A DNA stretch of 20,273 nt from Anaerolinea sp. (GCA_014879765.1 JACSRL010000307.1:1-20273); one strand, 5' to 3'. Numbered from the stretch's first letter, positions 1 to 10,000 are shown. Numbers and translations: made by a program. The notes: generated by a model not told the origin, from the letters alone.

Positions 1-62
1 GGTGCGAACACGTTGATTGAGTAGGCCGCCGTATCGACGCCGAAGGCGAACGTGTTCGCACC
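1..62. repeat. 14-bp perfect inverted repeat at the window edge
   Basis: The first 14 bases (1-14, GGTGCGAACACGTT) are the exact reverse complement of 49-62, with 34 nt between them. Read on the minus strand, the segment from 119 down to 1 is open and ends in residues such as GANTFAFGVDTAAYSINVF. It could therefore be the edge of a minus-strand gene lying mostly outside the window, and the symmetry could be accidental codon use. No other gene is supported between 1 and about 244. Confidence 0.45.
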
Positions 63-244
63 CGCCGGCTGAGCAGTTACGTGCAAACAATGTCTCAACC
101 TGCTTCGGCCAGGCTACGTGATATCCCGCGCTGCGAGCGACGGGAGGATGTTTCACTGGTGTTGGCAGCGACTGCCGATGTTCGCACGCTGCCTTACTAC
201 CAGGTGACCGTTACGCTGGCCGGCACAGATGGTACGCCCGCGCT

Positions 245-517
245 GAAGCCTGGGAAGACGGCATCGAACGCGGGATCGAAGCAACCCGCGCTCAATACCC
301 CGACTGGGGCATCCAGCACTGCCAACGGCAGGCCGAGGGCATCATGGACGCCAAGCAGGCCAAATACTATGCCACCGCGGTGGATTGGCTGCGACTGGCG
401 CGCGACATCTTTCGCCAGCACGACCGGCTGGATGAATGGCAGGCGTATCTGAATGGTCTGCTGGCGCTTCACGCGCGCAAATACAAATTGGCGCCCATGC
501 TCCAGGCCATCCGCTGA
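245..517 (+). pseudogene. C-terminal remnant of a SWIM zinc-finger family protein
   Basis: The frame ending at the TGA 515-517 reads AEAWEDGIERG...HCQRQAEGIMDAKQAKYYATAVDWL...DEWQAYLNGLLALHARKYKLAPMLQAIR. This matches, from memory, the C-terminal tail of SWIM zinc-finger proteins: a QAE-I-DA-KAKYY helix, a WL-ARD helix and a final RKYKL-PML motif. The tail has no catalytic part and the zinc-binding SWIM motif itself is absent. The frame is open from 122, but residues before about 245 look unrelated and the only in-frame ATG (344) lies inside the conserved tail, so I read it as a 5'-deleted remnant. It ends 7 nt before the K+ channel start, so the intact gene was probably co-transcribed with it. 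A real gene broken by misassembly is the alternative. Confidence 0.6.
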
Positions 518-524
518 TTCCAGC

Positions 525-2243
525 ATGAAGACTCTCAGCACCCAAATCATCTATTTCCTGCGCCAGCGACCCAGCCGGATGAACATCGCCAACCTGCTGC
601 GCTTCATCGCGGTGTTGGCGCTGTTGATCACGGTCTACAGCGTGGTCTTTCATGTCATCATGGAGCAGGAGGGGCGCAGCTACTCGTGGGTGTCAGGCTT
701 CTACTGGACTCTGACCACCATGTCCACCCTGGGCTTTGGCGACATCACCTTTCAGGGCGACCTGGGGCAGGCGTTTTCCATTCTGGTGATCATCAGCGGG
801 GTGGTGTTTCTTCTGATCCTCTTTCCCTTCACCTTCATCGAGTTCTTCTACGCGCCCTGGCTGAAGGCGCAGGCCGAGGCGCGCACTCCCACCGAATTGC
901 CCAAGGGGACCAGCGGCCACATCATCCTGACCCACTTCGATGCCGTGGTGCGGGCCCTGGTCAGGCGCTTGCAGCAATTCGAACAGCCCTATGCCCTGCT
1001 GGTCTCAGACATGGCCCAGGCCATCGAGCTCTACAGCCAGGGCTACCGGGTCGTTATCGGCGATCTGGACAGCCCGGAGACCTACCAACGTCTGCGGGCT
1101 GAGGACGCGCTGCTGGTCGCCACCACCGCCGACGACCGGGTGAACACCAACGTGGCCTTTACCGTGCGCGAGGTCAGCGAGACGGTGCCCATCATCGCCA
1201 CAGCCGACACCCCCACCGCGGTGGACATCCTCAAGCTGGCCGGCTGCAACCAGGTGATCCAGGTGGCCGAGATGATGGGGCAGGCGCTGGCCCGCCGCAC
1301 GCTGGCCGGCAAATCCATGGCCCAGATCATCGGCCAGATCGACGAGATCCAGGTGGCCGAGGCGTTGGTGGCCGGCACGACCCTGGTGGGCCAGACCCTC
1401 GCCCAGACGCAGTTGCGCGAGCAGGTCGGCCTCAACGTGCTGGGGATTTGGGAGCGGGGCCAGTTCATCATCTCCGAGCCGGAGACGATGATCCACGATG
1501 ACACGGTGCTGATGGTGGCCGGCTCGAAGGCGCAGGTGCAACGCTACAACGCGCGTTTCCATCGCCCGCAGGACGTGGGCGGCTCGGTGTTGATCATCGG
1601 CGGCGGCCGGGTAGGCCGGGCCGCGGCGCGTGCCCTGGCCGAGCGCGACGTCGCCTATCGCGTCATCGAGCGCTCGCCCAAGCATCTGCTCGATCCGGCG
1701 TGCGACATTCTGGGAGATGCCGCCGACATCGACGTGCTCAAAAAGGCCGGCATCGAGACCGCGTCGGGGATCATCGTCACCACCCATGACGACGACACCA
1801 ACATCTACCTGACCATCTACTGCCGGCGGCTGCGGCCCGAAGTGCAGATCATCAGCCGGGCCGTGCGCGAGCGCAACGTGGCCACGCTGCACCGGGCCGG
1901 CGCCAACTTCGTCATGTCCTACGCCTCGTTGGGCGCGACCGCGATTGTGAACCTGCTGCACCGCTCTAACATCCTGATGGTGGCCGAAGGGCTGGATATC
2001 TTTCGCCAGCCTGTGCCCGCCGCGCTGGTGGGCAGGAGTGTGGCCGAGGCTGCGGTGCGCCGCCAGACCGGCTGCACGGTGATCGGCGTGTGCGCCAACG
2101 GCGAGATGCAGATCAACCCTGACCCACATCTACCTCTGCCCGCCGCTGAGCTGATCCTGATCGGCACGCAGGCTGCCGCCCAGCGTTTCCAAAAAGCCTA
2201 TGGCGTCCGGCAGTTACCAAGGAGTATCCATGACCCCCACTGA
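525..2243 (+). CDS. Two-TM potassium channel with two RCK (TrkA-N/TrkA-C) domains
   Basis: Predicted inner-membrane K+ channel of 572 aa. TM1 is about residues 22-46, the pore follows, and TM2 is about 84-108. The selectivity filter is TLGFGD (68-73), a variant of TVGYGD. The cytoplasmic part has two RCK units. The first begins near residue 132 (HIILTHFDAVVRAL) and lacks the GxGxxG dinucleotide loop. The second begins near 352 with the canonical loop IIGGGRVGRAAARAL. Each is followed by a TrkA-C-like segment. RCK domains gate such channels through nucleotides, Ca2+ or cyclic di-AMP, but the ligand cannot be told here. I chose the ATG at 525 because the upstream 24 codons run through the SWIM remnant in another frame. 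Its 3' end overlaps the next start by 14 nt. Confidence 0.9.
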   Translation: MKTLSTQIIYFLRQRPSRMNIANLLRFIAVLALLITVYSVVFHVIMEQEGRSYSWVSGFYWTLTTMSTLGFGDITFQGDLGQAFSILVIISGVVFLLILFPFTFIEFFYAPWLKAQAEARTPTELPKGTSGHIILTHFDAVVRALVRRLQQFEQPYALLVSDMAQAIELYSQGYRVVIGDLDSPETYQRLRAEDALLVATTADDRVNTNVAFTVREVSETVPIIATADTPTAVDILKLAGCNQVIQVAEMMGQALARRTLAGKSMAQIIGQIDEIQVAEALVAGTTLVGQTLAQTQLREQVGLNVLGIWERGQFIISEPETMIHDDTVLMVAGSKAQVQRYNARFHRPQDVGGSVLIIGGGRVGRAAARALAERDVAYRVIERSPKHLLDPACDILGDAADIDVLKKAGIETASGIIVTTHDDDTNIYLTIYCRRLRPEVQIISRAVRERNVATLHRAGANFVMSYASLGATAIVNLLHRSNILMVAEGLDIFRQPVPAALVGRSVAEAAVRRQTGCTVIGVCANGEMQINPDPHLPLPAAELILIGTQAAAQRFQKAYGVRQLPRSIHDPH

Positions 2244-2782
2244 TTTCGTCCCCGATTGGGCCAAAGGCATCGTCTGGTATCAGATCTTTCCTGAGCGCTT
2301 CTGGAACGGCGACCCTGGCAACGACCCGCGCCTGGAGGACCAGGCCGGCGCCTGGCCCCATGACCAGAGCCCGCCCTGGCAGATCCACCCCTGGACCGCG
2401 GACTGGTACGAGCTGCAGCCCTACGAACGGGCCAATGGCCAGAGCCTTTGGCACAACTTGCAGCGGCGGCGCTACGGCGGCGATCTGCAAGGGATCATCG
2501 ACCGGCTGGATTATCTGCAAGAGCTGGGCGTGGGCGCGCTCTACCTCAACCCGGTGTTTGTTGCGCCTTCGTCGCACAAATACGACTCGCCGCCAGCACG
2601 AGGGGCAGACGGTGCTGGTGGCGCTCAACCGCAGCGAGGAGACGCAGGAGATTCGGCTGCCGGCCGGCCCGGCCAGCCGCTACCTGGACCTGCTCAACGG
2701 CGGCCAGGAGCTGCTGGCGCAGGAAGGCGCGCTGACTGTCGAACTGTCGCCCCTGTGGGGCCGCATCCTGCTGGCGGCGTAG
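2230..2782 (+). pseudogene. GH13 alpha-amylase pseudogene, internal deletion
   Basis: The N-terminal part (2230 to about 2589) begins MTPTDFVPDWAKGIVWYQIFPERF and carries GH13 landmarks: YQIFPERF, GGDLQGIIDRLDYL, LGVGALYLNPVF and the SSHKYD motif that precedes the first catalytic region. Right after HKYDS the reading shifts to another frame (from about 2588) that reads RRQHEGQTVLVALNRSEETQ...LWGRILLAA and stops at 2780-2782. This is a typical C-terminal beta-domain end of GH13 enzymes. The catalytic core between them, including the nucleophile Asp and acid/base Glu, is missing; by comparison with the intact paralogue at 15371-17245 several hundred residues are gone. The start has a good ribosome site, AAGGAG at 2219-2224, and overlaps the K+ channel end, suggesting translational coupling. 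An assembly deletion is possible. Confidence 0.85.
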
Positions 2783-2793
2783 AAGGAGATGCC

Positions 2794-2898
2794 ATGCTGA
2801 AGCTGCTGCGCAATCTGTTGATCCTGCTCTGAATGATCTGGCCGATGATTCTGGCCGGCGCCGCCGGCGCCATCGCCTCGGCCACTTCCAGGCTGAAC
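2794..2898 (+). pseudogene. Remnant of a small hydrophobic protein, in-frame TGA
   Basis: An ATG at 2794 sits behind a very good ribosome site (AAGGAG, 2783-2788) 11 nt after the GH13 pseudogene stop. It encodes only MLKLLRNLLILL before TGA (2830-2832). The same frame resumes immediately with MIWPMILAGAAGAIASATSRLN, and the two parts together look like one membrane-spanning segment. A TGG-to-TGA change would explain the break. The frame then runs into the heptad repeat at 2904. I do not recognise a family. It may be a real 12-residue peptide, a broken small membrane protein, or noise. Confidence 0.25.
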
Positions 2899-2903
2899 AC
2901 GCA

Positions 2904-2938
2904 TCACGTTTCACTCATCACATTTCACGCATCACGCA
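2904..2938. repeat. TCACNNN heptad repeat array, five units
   Basis: Five contiguous 7-nt units (TCACGTT, TCACTCA, TCACATT, TCACGCA, TCACGCA) end 3 nt before the ATG of the HAD gene. The array leaves that gene without a visible Shine-Dalgarno sequence. The same heptad family is found at 15108-15188 and 15322-15384. Confidence 0.8.
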
Positions 2939-2941
2939 ACC

Positions 2942-3610
2942 ATGCTCAAACTAGCTGTTTTTGACCTGGACGGCACGCTCAAAGCTGAGCGCGACCCCTA
3001 CATCTACCTGCATCGCCGGCTGGGCACGCTGGAGGCCGCCGAGGCTTTCACCGCCCAGGGGCTGAGCGGCGAGATTCCCTACGAGGAGTGGCTGCGGCTG
3101 GACACCGGTCTGTGGACGGGGCAGCCGCGGCGGCTGTTGCGTCGCCATCTGGCCGAGAATCCCTACCTGCCCGGCGCGGTGGGGACGGTGGCCGCGCTGC
3201 GCGCGGCCGGCGTTACGGTGGCCATCATCAGCAGTGGGCTGTTGCTGCACGCTGAGATGGTGGCTGAGGAGCTGGGCATCGGGCCGGTGCTGGCCAACGA
3301 AATGGGCTTCGACGGCGTCGGGGAGGAGGCGCGGGTCAACGGCCACGTGCGCGCGCACGTGCCCTACGGCGACAAGCAGACGGTGCTGACGCGACTGCAA
3401 GAGGAGCTGGGGGTGACGCCAGCCGAGACGCTGGCTGCCGGCGACACGCGCAGCGATCTGGGGCTCTTTCGCCGCGCCGCGGTGGCGGTGGCCGTCCAGC
3501 CTGACCACCCCGACGTGGCCCGCGCGGCCCACATCGTGCTGGCCGACGGCGACCTGCGGCCGCTGCTGGGGCGGCTGCATCAGGTGGCGCCATCGTTGTG
3601 GTCGGCCTGA
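2942..3610 (+). CDS. HAD-superfamily hydrolase, phosphoserine-phosphatase-like
   Basis: Predicted cytoplasmic phosphatase of 222 aa, within the usual size of the SerB-like branch. HAD motif I is FDLDGT with nucleophile Asp8 and general acid Asp10. A helical cap follows (about residues 15-85). Motif II is AIISSG (Ser near residue 97). A lysine lies in YGDKQTVL, and motif IV is AAGDTRSDLGLF, which would supply the Mg2+-binding acidic residues. All catalytic motifs are present, so it should be active; the substrate cannot be told. The start is the ATG directly after the heptad repeat, with no clear ribosome site. The gene is followed by a strong terminator and may be read from upstream. Confidence 0.85.
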   Translation: MLKLAVFDLDGTLKAERDPYIYLHRRLGTLEAAEAFTAQGLSGEIPYEEWLRLDTGLWTGQPRRLLRRHLAENPYLPGAVGTVAALRAAGVTVAIISSGLLLHAEMVAEELGIGPVLANEMGFDGVGEEARVNGHVRAHVPYGDKQTVLTRLQEELGVTPAETLAAGDTRSDLGLFRRAAVAVAVQPDHPDVARAAHIVLADGDLRPLLGRLHQVAPSLWSA

Positions 3611-3624
3611 ACGACCCGCCCTTT

Positions 3625-3803
3625 GCTCGGGCCGGTCTCCGACCGAGCCCTGATTGTAAGAAATAGAAGAGGGTGACAGCTTGAGAGCTGTCACCCTCTT
3701 ATCCTTTCCGTGAAGTTACAGGCGGCTGGCTCGGTCGGAGACCGGCCAGAGCGAGGTGAGCGGGTTGCGGCGGCTGGCTCGGTCGGAGACCGGCCAGAGC
3801 GAG
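3625..3803. repeat. 34-bp repeat: two direct copies and one partial inverted copy around a terminator
   Basis: Two identical 34-bp copies lie at 3722-3755 and 3770-3803, 48 bp apart start to start; each contains GGCTCGGTCGGAGACCGGCC. The reverse complement of most of the unit (GCCGGTCTCCGACCGAGCC) lies at 3631-3649, with weaker similarity starting at 3625. The inverted copies enclose the terminator hairpin, so the transcript could fold into a longer stem with the terminator inside. The last copy ends 4 nt before the stop codon of the LysM-CAP gene (3808). Confidence 0.85.
3667..3700. terminator. Bidirectional terminator, perfect 15-bp stem
   Basis: AAGAGGGTGACAGCT (3667-3681), loop TGAG, then the exact reverse complement (3686-3700). 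It lies between the convergent HAD and LysM-CAP genes. The plus-strand stem ends in CTCTT but no long T-run follows. Position and perfection make a terminator the best reading. Confidence 0.8.
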
Positions 3804-3807
3804 CGGG

Positions 3808-4710
3808 CTAGGGTTGGCCGAAGTCCACCAGATAGTAGTAGCCCCAGCCACCCCGCGCGACGCCGACGCCCGCCTGGGTGTAGTTCCAGCTCATGATGTT
3901 GTCGTAGTGCGCGCCGCCCGGGCCTTCCCAGTACCACATGTAGAACGCACTCTCCGCGTTGATCGCGTTGGCCCAGTTCTCGCTGGTCCACGAGGGATAG
4001 TAGCCTACCCGCGCCAGCCGGCCTCTCAGCCGTGCGCCGTCGCTGCCCACGTGGCTGCCCCAGCCGCGCTGGGCGCAGTCTTCGGCGTGCGCCTGGGCCG
4101 CGCTGGCCAGTTGATCTGACCACACCAGCGCGGGCAGGCCATTGGCCGTCCGTTTCTGGTTCATCAGGTCGAAGATCAGCCGGGCGGCGTCGGAGGCTGC
4201 CGGCGCCGACGGCGGCGCGGCCTCGGTCGCGGTCGACTCGGCGGGGGCTGCGGCGGGCTGGGTTTCAGCCGGCTGCGCGACCGGCGTCTGGGCCTCGACC
4301 GGCGCGGCCGGGGCCGGCGCGACGGGCGCCGGCGCGGGAGTCGGCGCAGGGGTCGGCGTGGGCGCAGGCGCACGCTTGACCTCTGCCGGCGCGGCCGGGA
4401 TCCAGATCTTGTCGTCGGGGTAGATCCAGTAGGGCGCTTGCAGGTCGTTGGCCTCGGCCAGCGCCTCCATGCTCAGCCCGTGGGCCTTGGCAATCAGCCA
4501 CAGATCATCGCCGGCTACCACGGTGTAGAGGTAGCCGAAGCCACGGGTGTCACTGGAACTTTGGGGGGTATCCTGCCTGTCGAAGGCAGGCGGCTGCTCT
4601 TTGCCAGATTCGCCGGTGGTTCCGGCGGCGTTGGCCATGGTGGGAAGCAGAAGCAGGGTGAGCAGCACCAAGGAGACTAGTCGAATGAAATCGAGTTTTC
4701 TCTTGTGCAT
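3808..4710 (-). CDS. Exported LysM and CAP-domain (SCP/PR-1) protein
   Basis: Predicted secreted or wall-associated protein of 300 aa. Residues 1-28 form a signal peptide: basic MHKRKLDFIR, a leucine-rich core and the cleavage-like end ANA. A LysM module follows (YTVVAGDDLWLIAKAHGLSMEALAEAN...IWIP), expected to bind peptidoglycan. Next comes a long Pro/Ala/Thr-rich linker, then a CAP domain (about residues 175-300) with the landmarks NQKRTANGLPAL, SHVGSDG, SENWA and GAHYDNIMSWNYTQAGVGVA. CAP proteins of this kind are common in spore-forming and filamentous bacteria, and their exact activity is unsettled. I chose the ATG at 4710 rather than the upstream one because the signal peptide starts there and a promoter ends just before it. 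Confidence 0.88.
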   Translation of the reverse strand: MHKRKLDFIRLVSLVLLTLLLLPTMANAAGTTGESGKEQPPAFDRQDTPQSSSDTRGFGYLYTVVAGDDLWLIAKAHGLSMEALAEANDLQAPYWIYPDDKIWIPAAPAEVKRAPAPTPTPAPTPAPAPVAPAPAAPVEAQTPVAQPAETQPAAAPAESTATEAAPPSAPAASDAARLIFDLMNQKRTANGLPALVWSDQLASAAQAHAEDCAQRGWGSHVGSDGARLRGRLARVGYYPSWTSENWANAINAESAFYMWYWEGPGGAHYDNIMSWNYTQAGVGVARGGWGYYYLVDFGQP

Positions 4711-4717
4711 GGGGGCG

Positions 4718-4746
4718 ACTATAACACGAAATATGGGAATGGGCAA
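4718..4746 (-). promoter_or_regulatory. Sigma-70-type promoter of the LysM-CAP gene, possibly leaderless
   Basis: On the minus strand: TTGCCC (-35; 4746-4741), 17 nt, TATAGT (-10; 4723-4718). The expected transcription start, about 7 nt beyond the -10 box, falls at 4711-4710, the first base of the ATG. No Shine-Dalgarno sequence lies between, which fits a leaderless mRNA. Confidence 0.55.
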
Positions 4747-4784
4747 AAAACGCGCGCGCGACGTTCCGGCGGCGCCGGGCCGCG

Positions 4785-4808
4785 GCTGGCCGCCTTCCGG
4801 CGGCCAGC
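4785..4808 (-). terminator. 10-bp-stem hairpin after the exported-protein gene
   Basis: GCTGGCCGCC, loop TTCC, GGCGGCCAGC. It lies 22 nt beyond the stop codon of the 4831-5754 gene on the minus strand. There is no T-run directly behind it; TTTTTT appears only about 35 nt later on that strand. It is a likely but not classical terminator or mRNA 3' stabiliser. Confidence 0.4.
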
Positions 4809-4830
4809 TGAGCATGGCTTGCTGGTCAAG

Positions 4831-5754
4831 CTATTGTGGGTTTGTGAATGCCACCCGCGACCAGTAGTAGCGGTCCAGCCCATCGGGCGCCGGCCACCCC
4901 TGCTCGACCAGCCAGTTGATGTGCAGCAAGACCAGGCGCAACTGCTCTTGCCAGTCCAGCGCCTGGGCGCGTTCGCTGGTCATCATGGTCGCCCAGTCCC
5001 CTTGGGCGACATCGACGAAGAAATCGACGGTGCTGCGCATGGCGTCGGCCGAGGCGGTGTTCTGCGCCAGGGCCAGCAGCATGTAGCGATCGGTGTCGGA
5101 GATCTTGGGGGCGCGATAGAGGATGTAGCTGTTGGTCTGTTTGAGTTTGGCGATCATGACGCGAATCGCCAGGTTGGGGGTGAGCAGGTCGGCGCCGTCC
5201 AGGTAGGGCGCCCAGGTGGCCACCTCGTCGCGGCGCAGTTGGGCGATGCCCACGCTGATGTTGTCGTCGATCAGCTCGCGCCAGAATTCCTCGATGGCGT
5301 CGGTGCCAAAGGGCCGGTCCTTGAAATCGCTGGCCTGATGGGCAATCGATGCCGCCACCAGCAGCTCCAGATCGGCCGGCGCCCACAGCTTGATTTCATC
5401 GGCGTGTTCCAGCACCGCGCGGCGGCCCTGGATCGGCGAGATCGGCCCCAGCCCGCTCAGCGAGCTGAGCCCCAACTGCCAAAGATCGTAGGTGAAGACC
5501 CATTCCTCTTGATGGGCGGGCCGGGGCGGGGCGTCCTCAGAGGAATCCACTGGCCCTATGGCCTGAGAGGGGGGCCAGAGGGCGGCCGGCCGGGGTTGAT
5601 CCCACCTCGTTTTCCAGTCTCCCCAGTCCAGCGGGGGCGATGGCTCTGCGCCCAACGCTGCGCCTGGCCAGGCTGCCAACAGAAGGAGGGCTATGCTCAA
5701 CGCCAGCGCCGTCCGCGTCCCGCCCGACGGCGAAGGCTTATGGCTGTGCTTCAT
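4831..5754 (-). CDS. Exported protein, weakly lytic-transglycosylase-like
   Basis: Predicted secreted protein of 307 aa with a signal peptide (residues 1-36, ending PGAALGAEP). The first 100 residues are proline- and tryptophan-rich and look unstructured. The rest resembles a lysozyme-fold protein: LELLVAASIAHQASDF recalls the helix that carries the catalytic glutamate in lytic transglycosylases, and NISVGIAQLRRDE recalls their S-G-xQ motif. A second segment reads LTPNLAIRVMIAKL, like the helices that follow. The position where glutamate is expected appears to be Gln140. The fold assignment is inference from short motifs. It starts 42 nt after the regulator gene on the same strand, so co-transcription is likely. 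Together with the next gene it suggests a cell-wall theme. Confidence 0.6.
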   Translation of the reverse strand: MKHSHKPSPSGGTRTALALSIALLLLAAWPGAALGAEPSPPLDWGDWKTRWDQPRPAALWPPSQAIGPVDSSEDAPPRPAHQEEWVFTYDLWQLGLSSLSGLGPISPIQGRRAVLEHADEIKLWAPADLELLVAASIAHQASDFKDRPFGTDAIEEFWRELIDDNISVGIAQLRRDEVATWAPYLDGADLLTPNLAIRVMIAKLKQTNSYILYRAPKISDTDRYMLLALAQNTASADAMRSTVDFFVDVAQGDWATMMTSERAQALDWQEQLRLVLLHINWLVEQGWPAPDGLDRYYWSRVAFTNPQ

Positions 5755-5796
5755 CGTGCAATACCCATGTTGCGGCCGGTGGGGCGCTGCCCCTGG

Positions 5797-7179
5797 TTAC
5801 TTCAAGATGTAGTGGGTGCCGCGCTTCGAGCCGACCTTCATCACAATTCCACGGTCGGAGAGATCAACCATGTCCAGCCGCAGCGTCTCGGCGGTGACGT
5901 TGGGGCAAAGGTCCTGATACTCACGGCTGGTGATGCGGCCGTGATCCTTGATGTACTGGACGGCGTGCAGTTGCCGCTCGTTCATGCTGCTTTCCCAGCG
6001 GGAGACACCCGGCAAGGGGGCATGTTGGCGCACATTCAGCAAGGTCACGGTGAAGCTGTGCGGCTTCGAATCGAAGCTCGGACCGGGGTGGCCGAACTTC
6101 ATCATCTCTTCGATCATCTTGTCGATGCCCAGGCCCAGCTCCTCGATGTAGTTCCAGTGGTAAAGGCCGTTGACCAGCCGTGGGTTGCGGCTGAAATGCT
6201 CCTCGACGATGTTGTCGATGGTGATATAGCCGGGCAGGCCACCGGGGCTGTGTACCTCCAGCCGGTCGTCGAACATGCGAATCTCGATGCGCCGGCCGCC
6301 CAGCCGATAGTCGCGGTGGCAGACCGCGTTGACCAGCGCCTCGCGCACGGGGATCTGCGGATATTCGGTGCGTTCCTCGCGGCGCAGCCCCTTGACCACC
6401 GCCTCCACCCGCATCTCGTGCAGCAGAATGGCCCAGGTGCGTTCGATGACCTGCGCCAGCGGGCCGGTGATCTCATCGCGGCGGGTGTAGCCTGGCAGCC
6501 CGCCCGGCCCGCGCAGCTCCGAGCCGCTGAAGCGCACGAAGGTCAGCCCCGACTGGGGCAAGAAGAACTGTGGTTCGAAGCCAAAAAGCAGCAGGCCAGC
6601 CACGGTGGGCACATTGTCAGCGGTCAGCGCGCCGATCTGGCGCAGCAGACGCTCCTGTGGCAGCTTGATCTGGCGGCCCTGCTTCTCCTCGCGATGGGCG
6701 ATGTAGTCGCGGATGATCTCCGGATCCAGGTCGCCCAGCTCGGCCCCGGCCACCTCCTGCATCTCGAAATCCCCCGACGATTTGCCGGAGGCCAACTGGC
6801 GCACCTGCTCGCCCCCCAGCGGCTGGTTTTCGCTGCCGCTGCGGATCAACACCCGGCCATCGGCCAGCGCGTGCAGCTCAGTGGAGCGGGGCACGTGGAT
6901 GGCCGCGGCCGCGCCGCCTGGTATCTCGATCTGCTCCCACTCGGTGCGGATGGGCGGCCGGCACTCCAGCAGTGCGGCCCGCAGCGCCTCCTCCATCTCC
7001 TCGCCGAACAGCCCCTCGACCGGCGCGCCGCCTTCGTCCACCCCCAGCAGGATCGTTCCGCCGTCGGCGTTGGCAAATGCCACCAACGTCTCAGCCAACC
7101 GGCCGGAGTCGGGTGTGGGCATATATTCGGTGTTGGGGCCGGAGCCAGCTTTGAGATGAGATCGAAATGGCATGGTCAT
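5797..7179 (-). CDS. AlbA/Schlafen-type ATP-binding transcriptional regulator (COG2865-like)
   Basis: Predicted cytoplasmic regulator of 460 aa in the family often labelled RecG-like helicase, though it has no helicase motifs. An AlbA_2 domain lies near residues 20-120 (LAETLVAFANADGGTILLGVDE). A GHKL-type ATPase segment follows, with N-box ALVNAVCHRDY and G-box EVHSPGGLPG...ELGLGIDKMIEEM. A winged-helix unit closes the C-terminus (MNERQLHAVQYIKDHG...GTHYILK). The target is unknown. The frame is open up to a GTG at 7200, with ATGs at 7179 and 7173. None has a clear ribosome site; I chose 7179, and the uncertainty is 2-7 codons. It lies 111 nt after gyrA on the same strand, with no visible terminator between, so read-through is possible. 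Confidence 0.85.
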   Translation of the reverse strand: MTMPFRSHLKAGSGPNTEYMPTPDSGRLAETLVAFANADGGTILLGVDEGGAPVEGLFGEEMEEALRAALLECRPPIRTEWEQIEIPGGAAAAIHVPRSTELHALADGRVLIRSGSENQPLGGEQVRQLASGKSSGDFEMQEVAGAELGDLDPEIIRDYIAHREEKQGRQIKLPQERLLRQIGALTADNVPTVAGLLLFGFEPQFFLPQSGLTFVRFSGSELRGPGGLPGYTRRDEITGPLAQVIERTWAILLHEMRVEAVVKGLRREERTEYPQIPVREALVNAVCHRDYRLGGRRIEIRMFDDRLEVHSPGGLPGYITIDNIVEEHFSRNPRLVNGLYHWNYIEELGLGIDKMIEEMMKFGHPGPSFDSKPHSFTVTLLNVRQHAPLPGVSRWESSMNERQLHAVQYIKDHGRITSREYQDLCPNVTAETLRLDMVDLSDRGIVMKVGSKRGTHYILK

Positions 7180-7290
7180 AAAGTTTTGGGCGGAAATCAC
7201 TGATTGCTACTTGGCTTGGCCTGACCGCCACTGCGGAGGAATTGGATGCCCATCTTGCGTCTTTACGAAGAACTGCAAGCGATCGCTAGT

Positions 7291-9813
<2,523 letters not shown>

Positions 9814-9984
9814 CGTAGGGTTGTTGCTCCGCAGGAAAGACGCCAGGCCATCGCTCGGACGCCGGCTCCAGGCTGGCTGTGCAGCGCGATTCGATGGGCT
9901 GGCGCCGGTGTCAGATGGGTCTTGGGATACGTCCGCTGGCCGGTGCGTGGATTTCGACACTTGCACCGGCGCTGCGCTTCGGCG

Positions 9985-10000
9985 TAAACGCTTGCGTTTA
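9985..10000. promoter_or_regulatory. 16-bp palindrome in the gyrA leader
   Basis: TAAACGC-TT-GCGTTTA is a perfect inverted repeat with 7-bp arms, lying between the gyrA start and its likely promoter. It could be an operator or an RNA hairpin. The rest of 9814-10068 shows no gene; the open frame there has no homology I can see. Confidence 0.35.

Noticed and set aside
4705..7203. 832-codon open frame on the plus strand
   Set aside because: Antisense to three well-supported minus-strand genes; low-complexity His/Gln/Arg-rich translation typical of GC-rich shadow frames.
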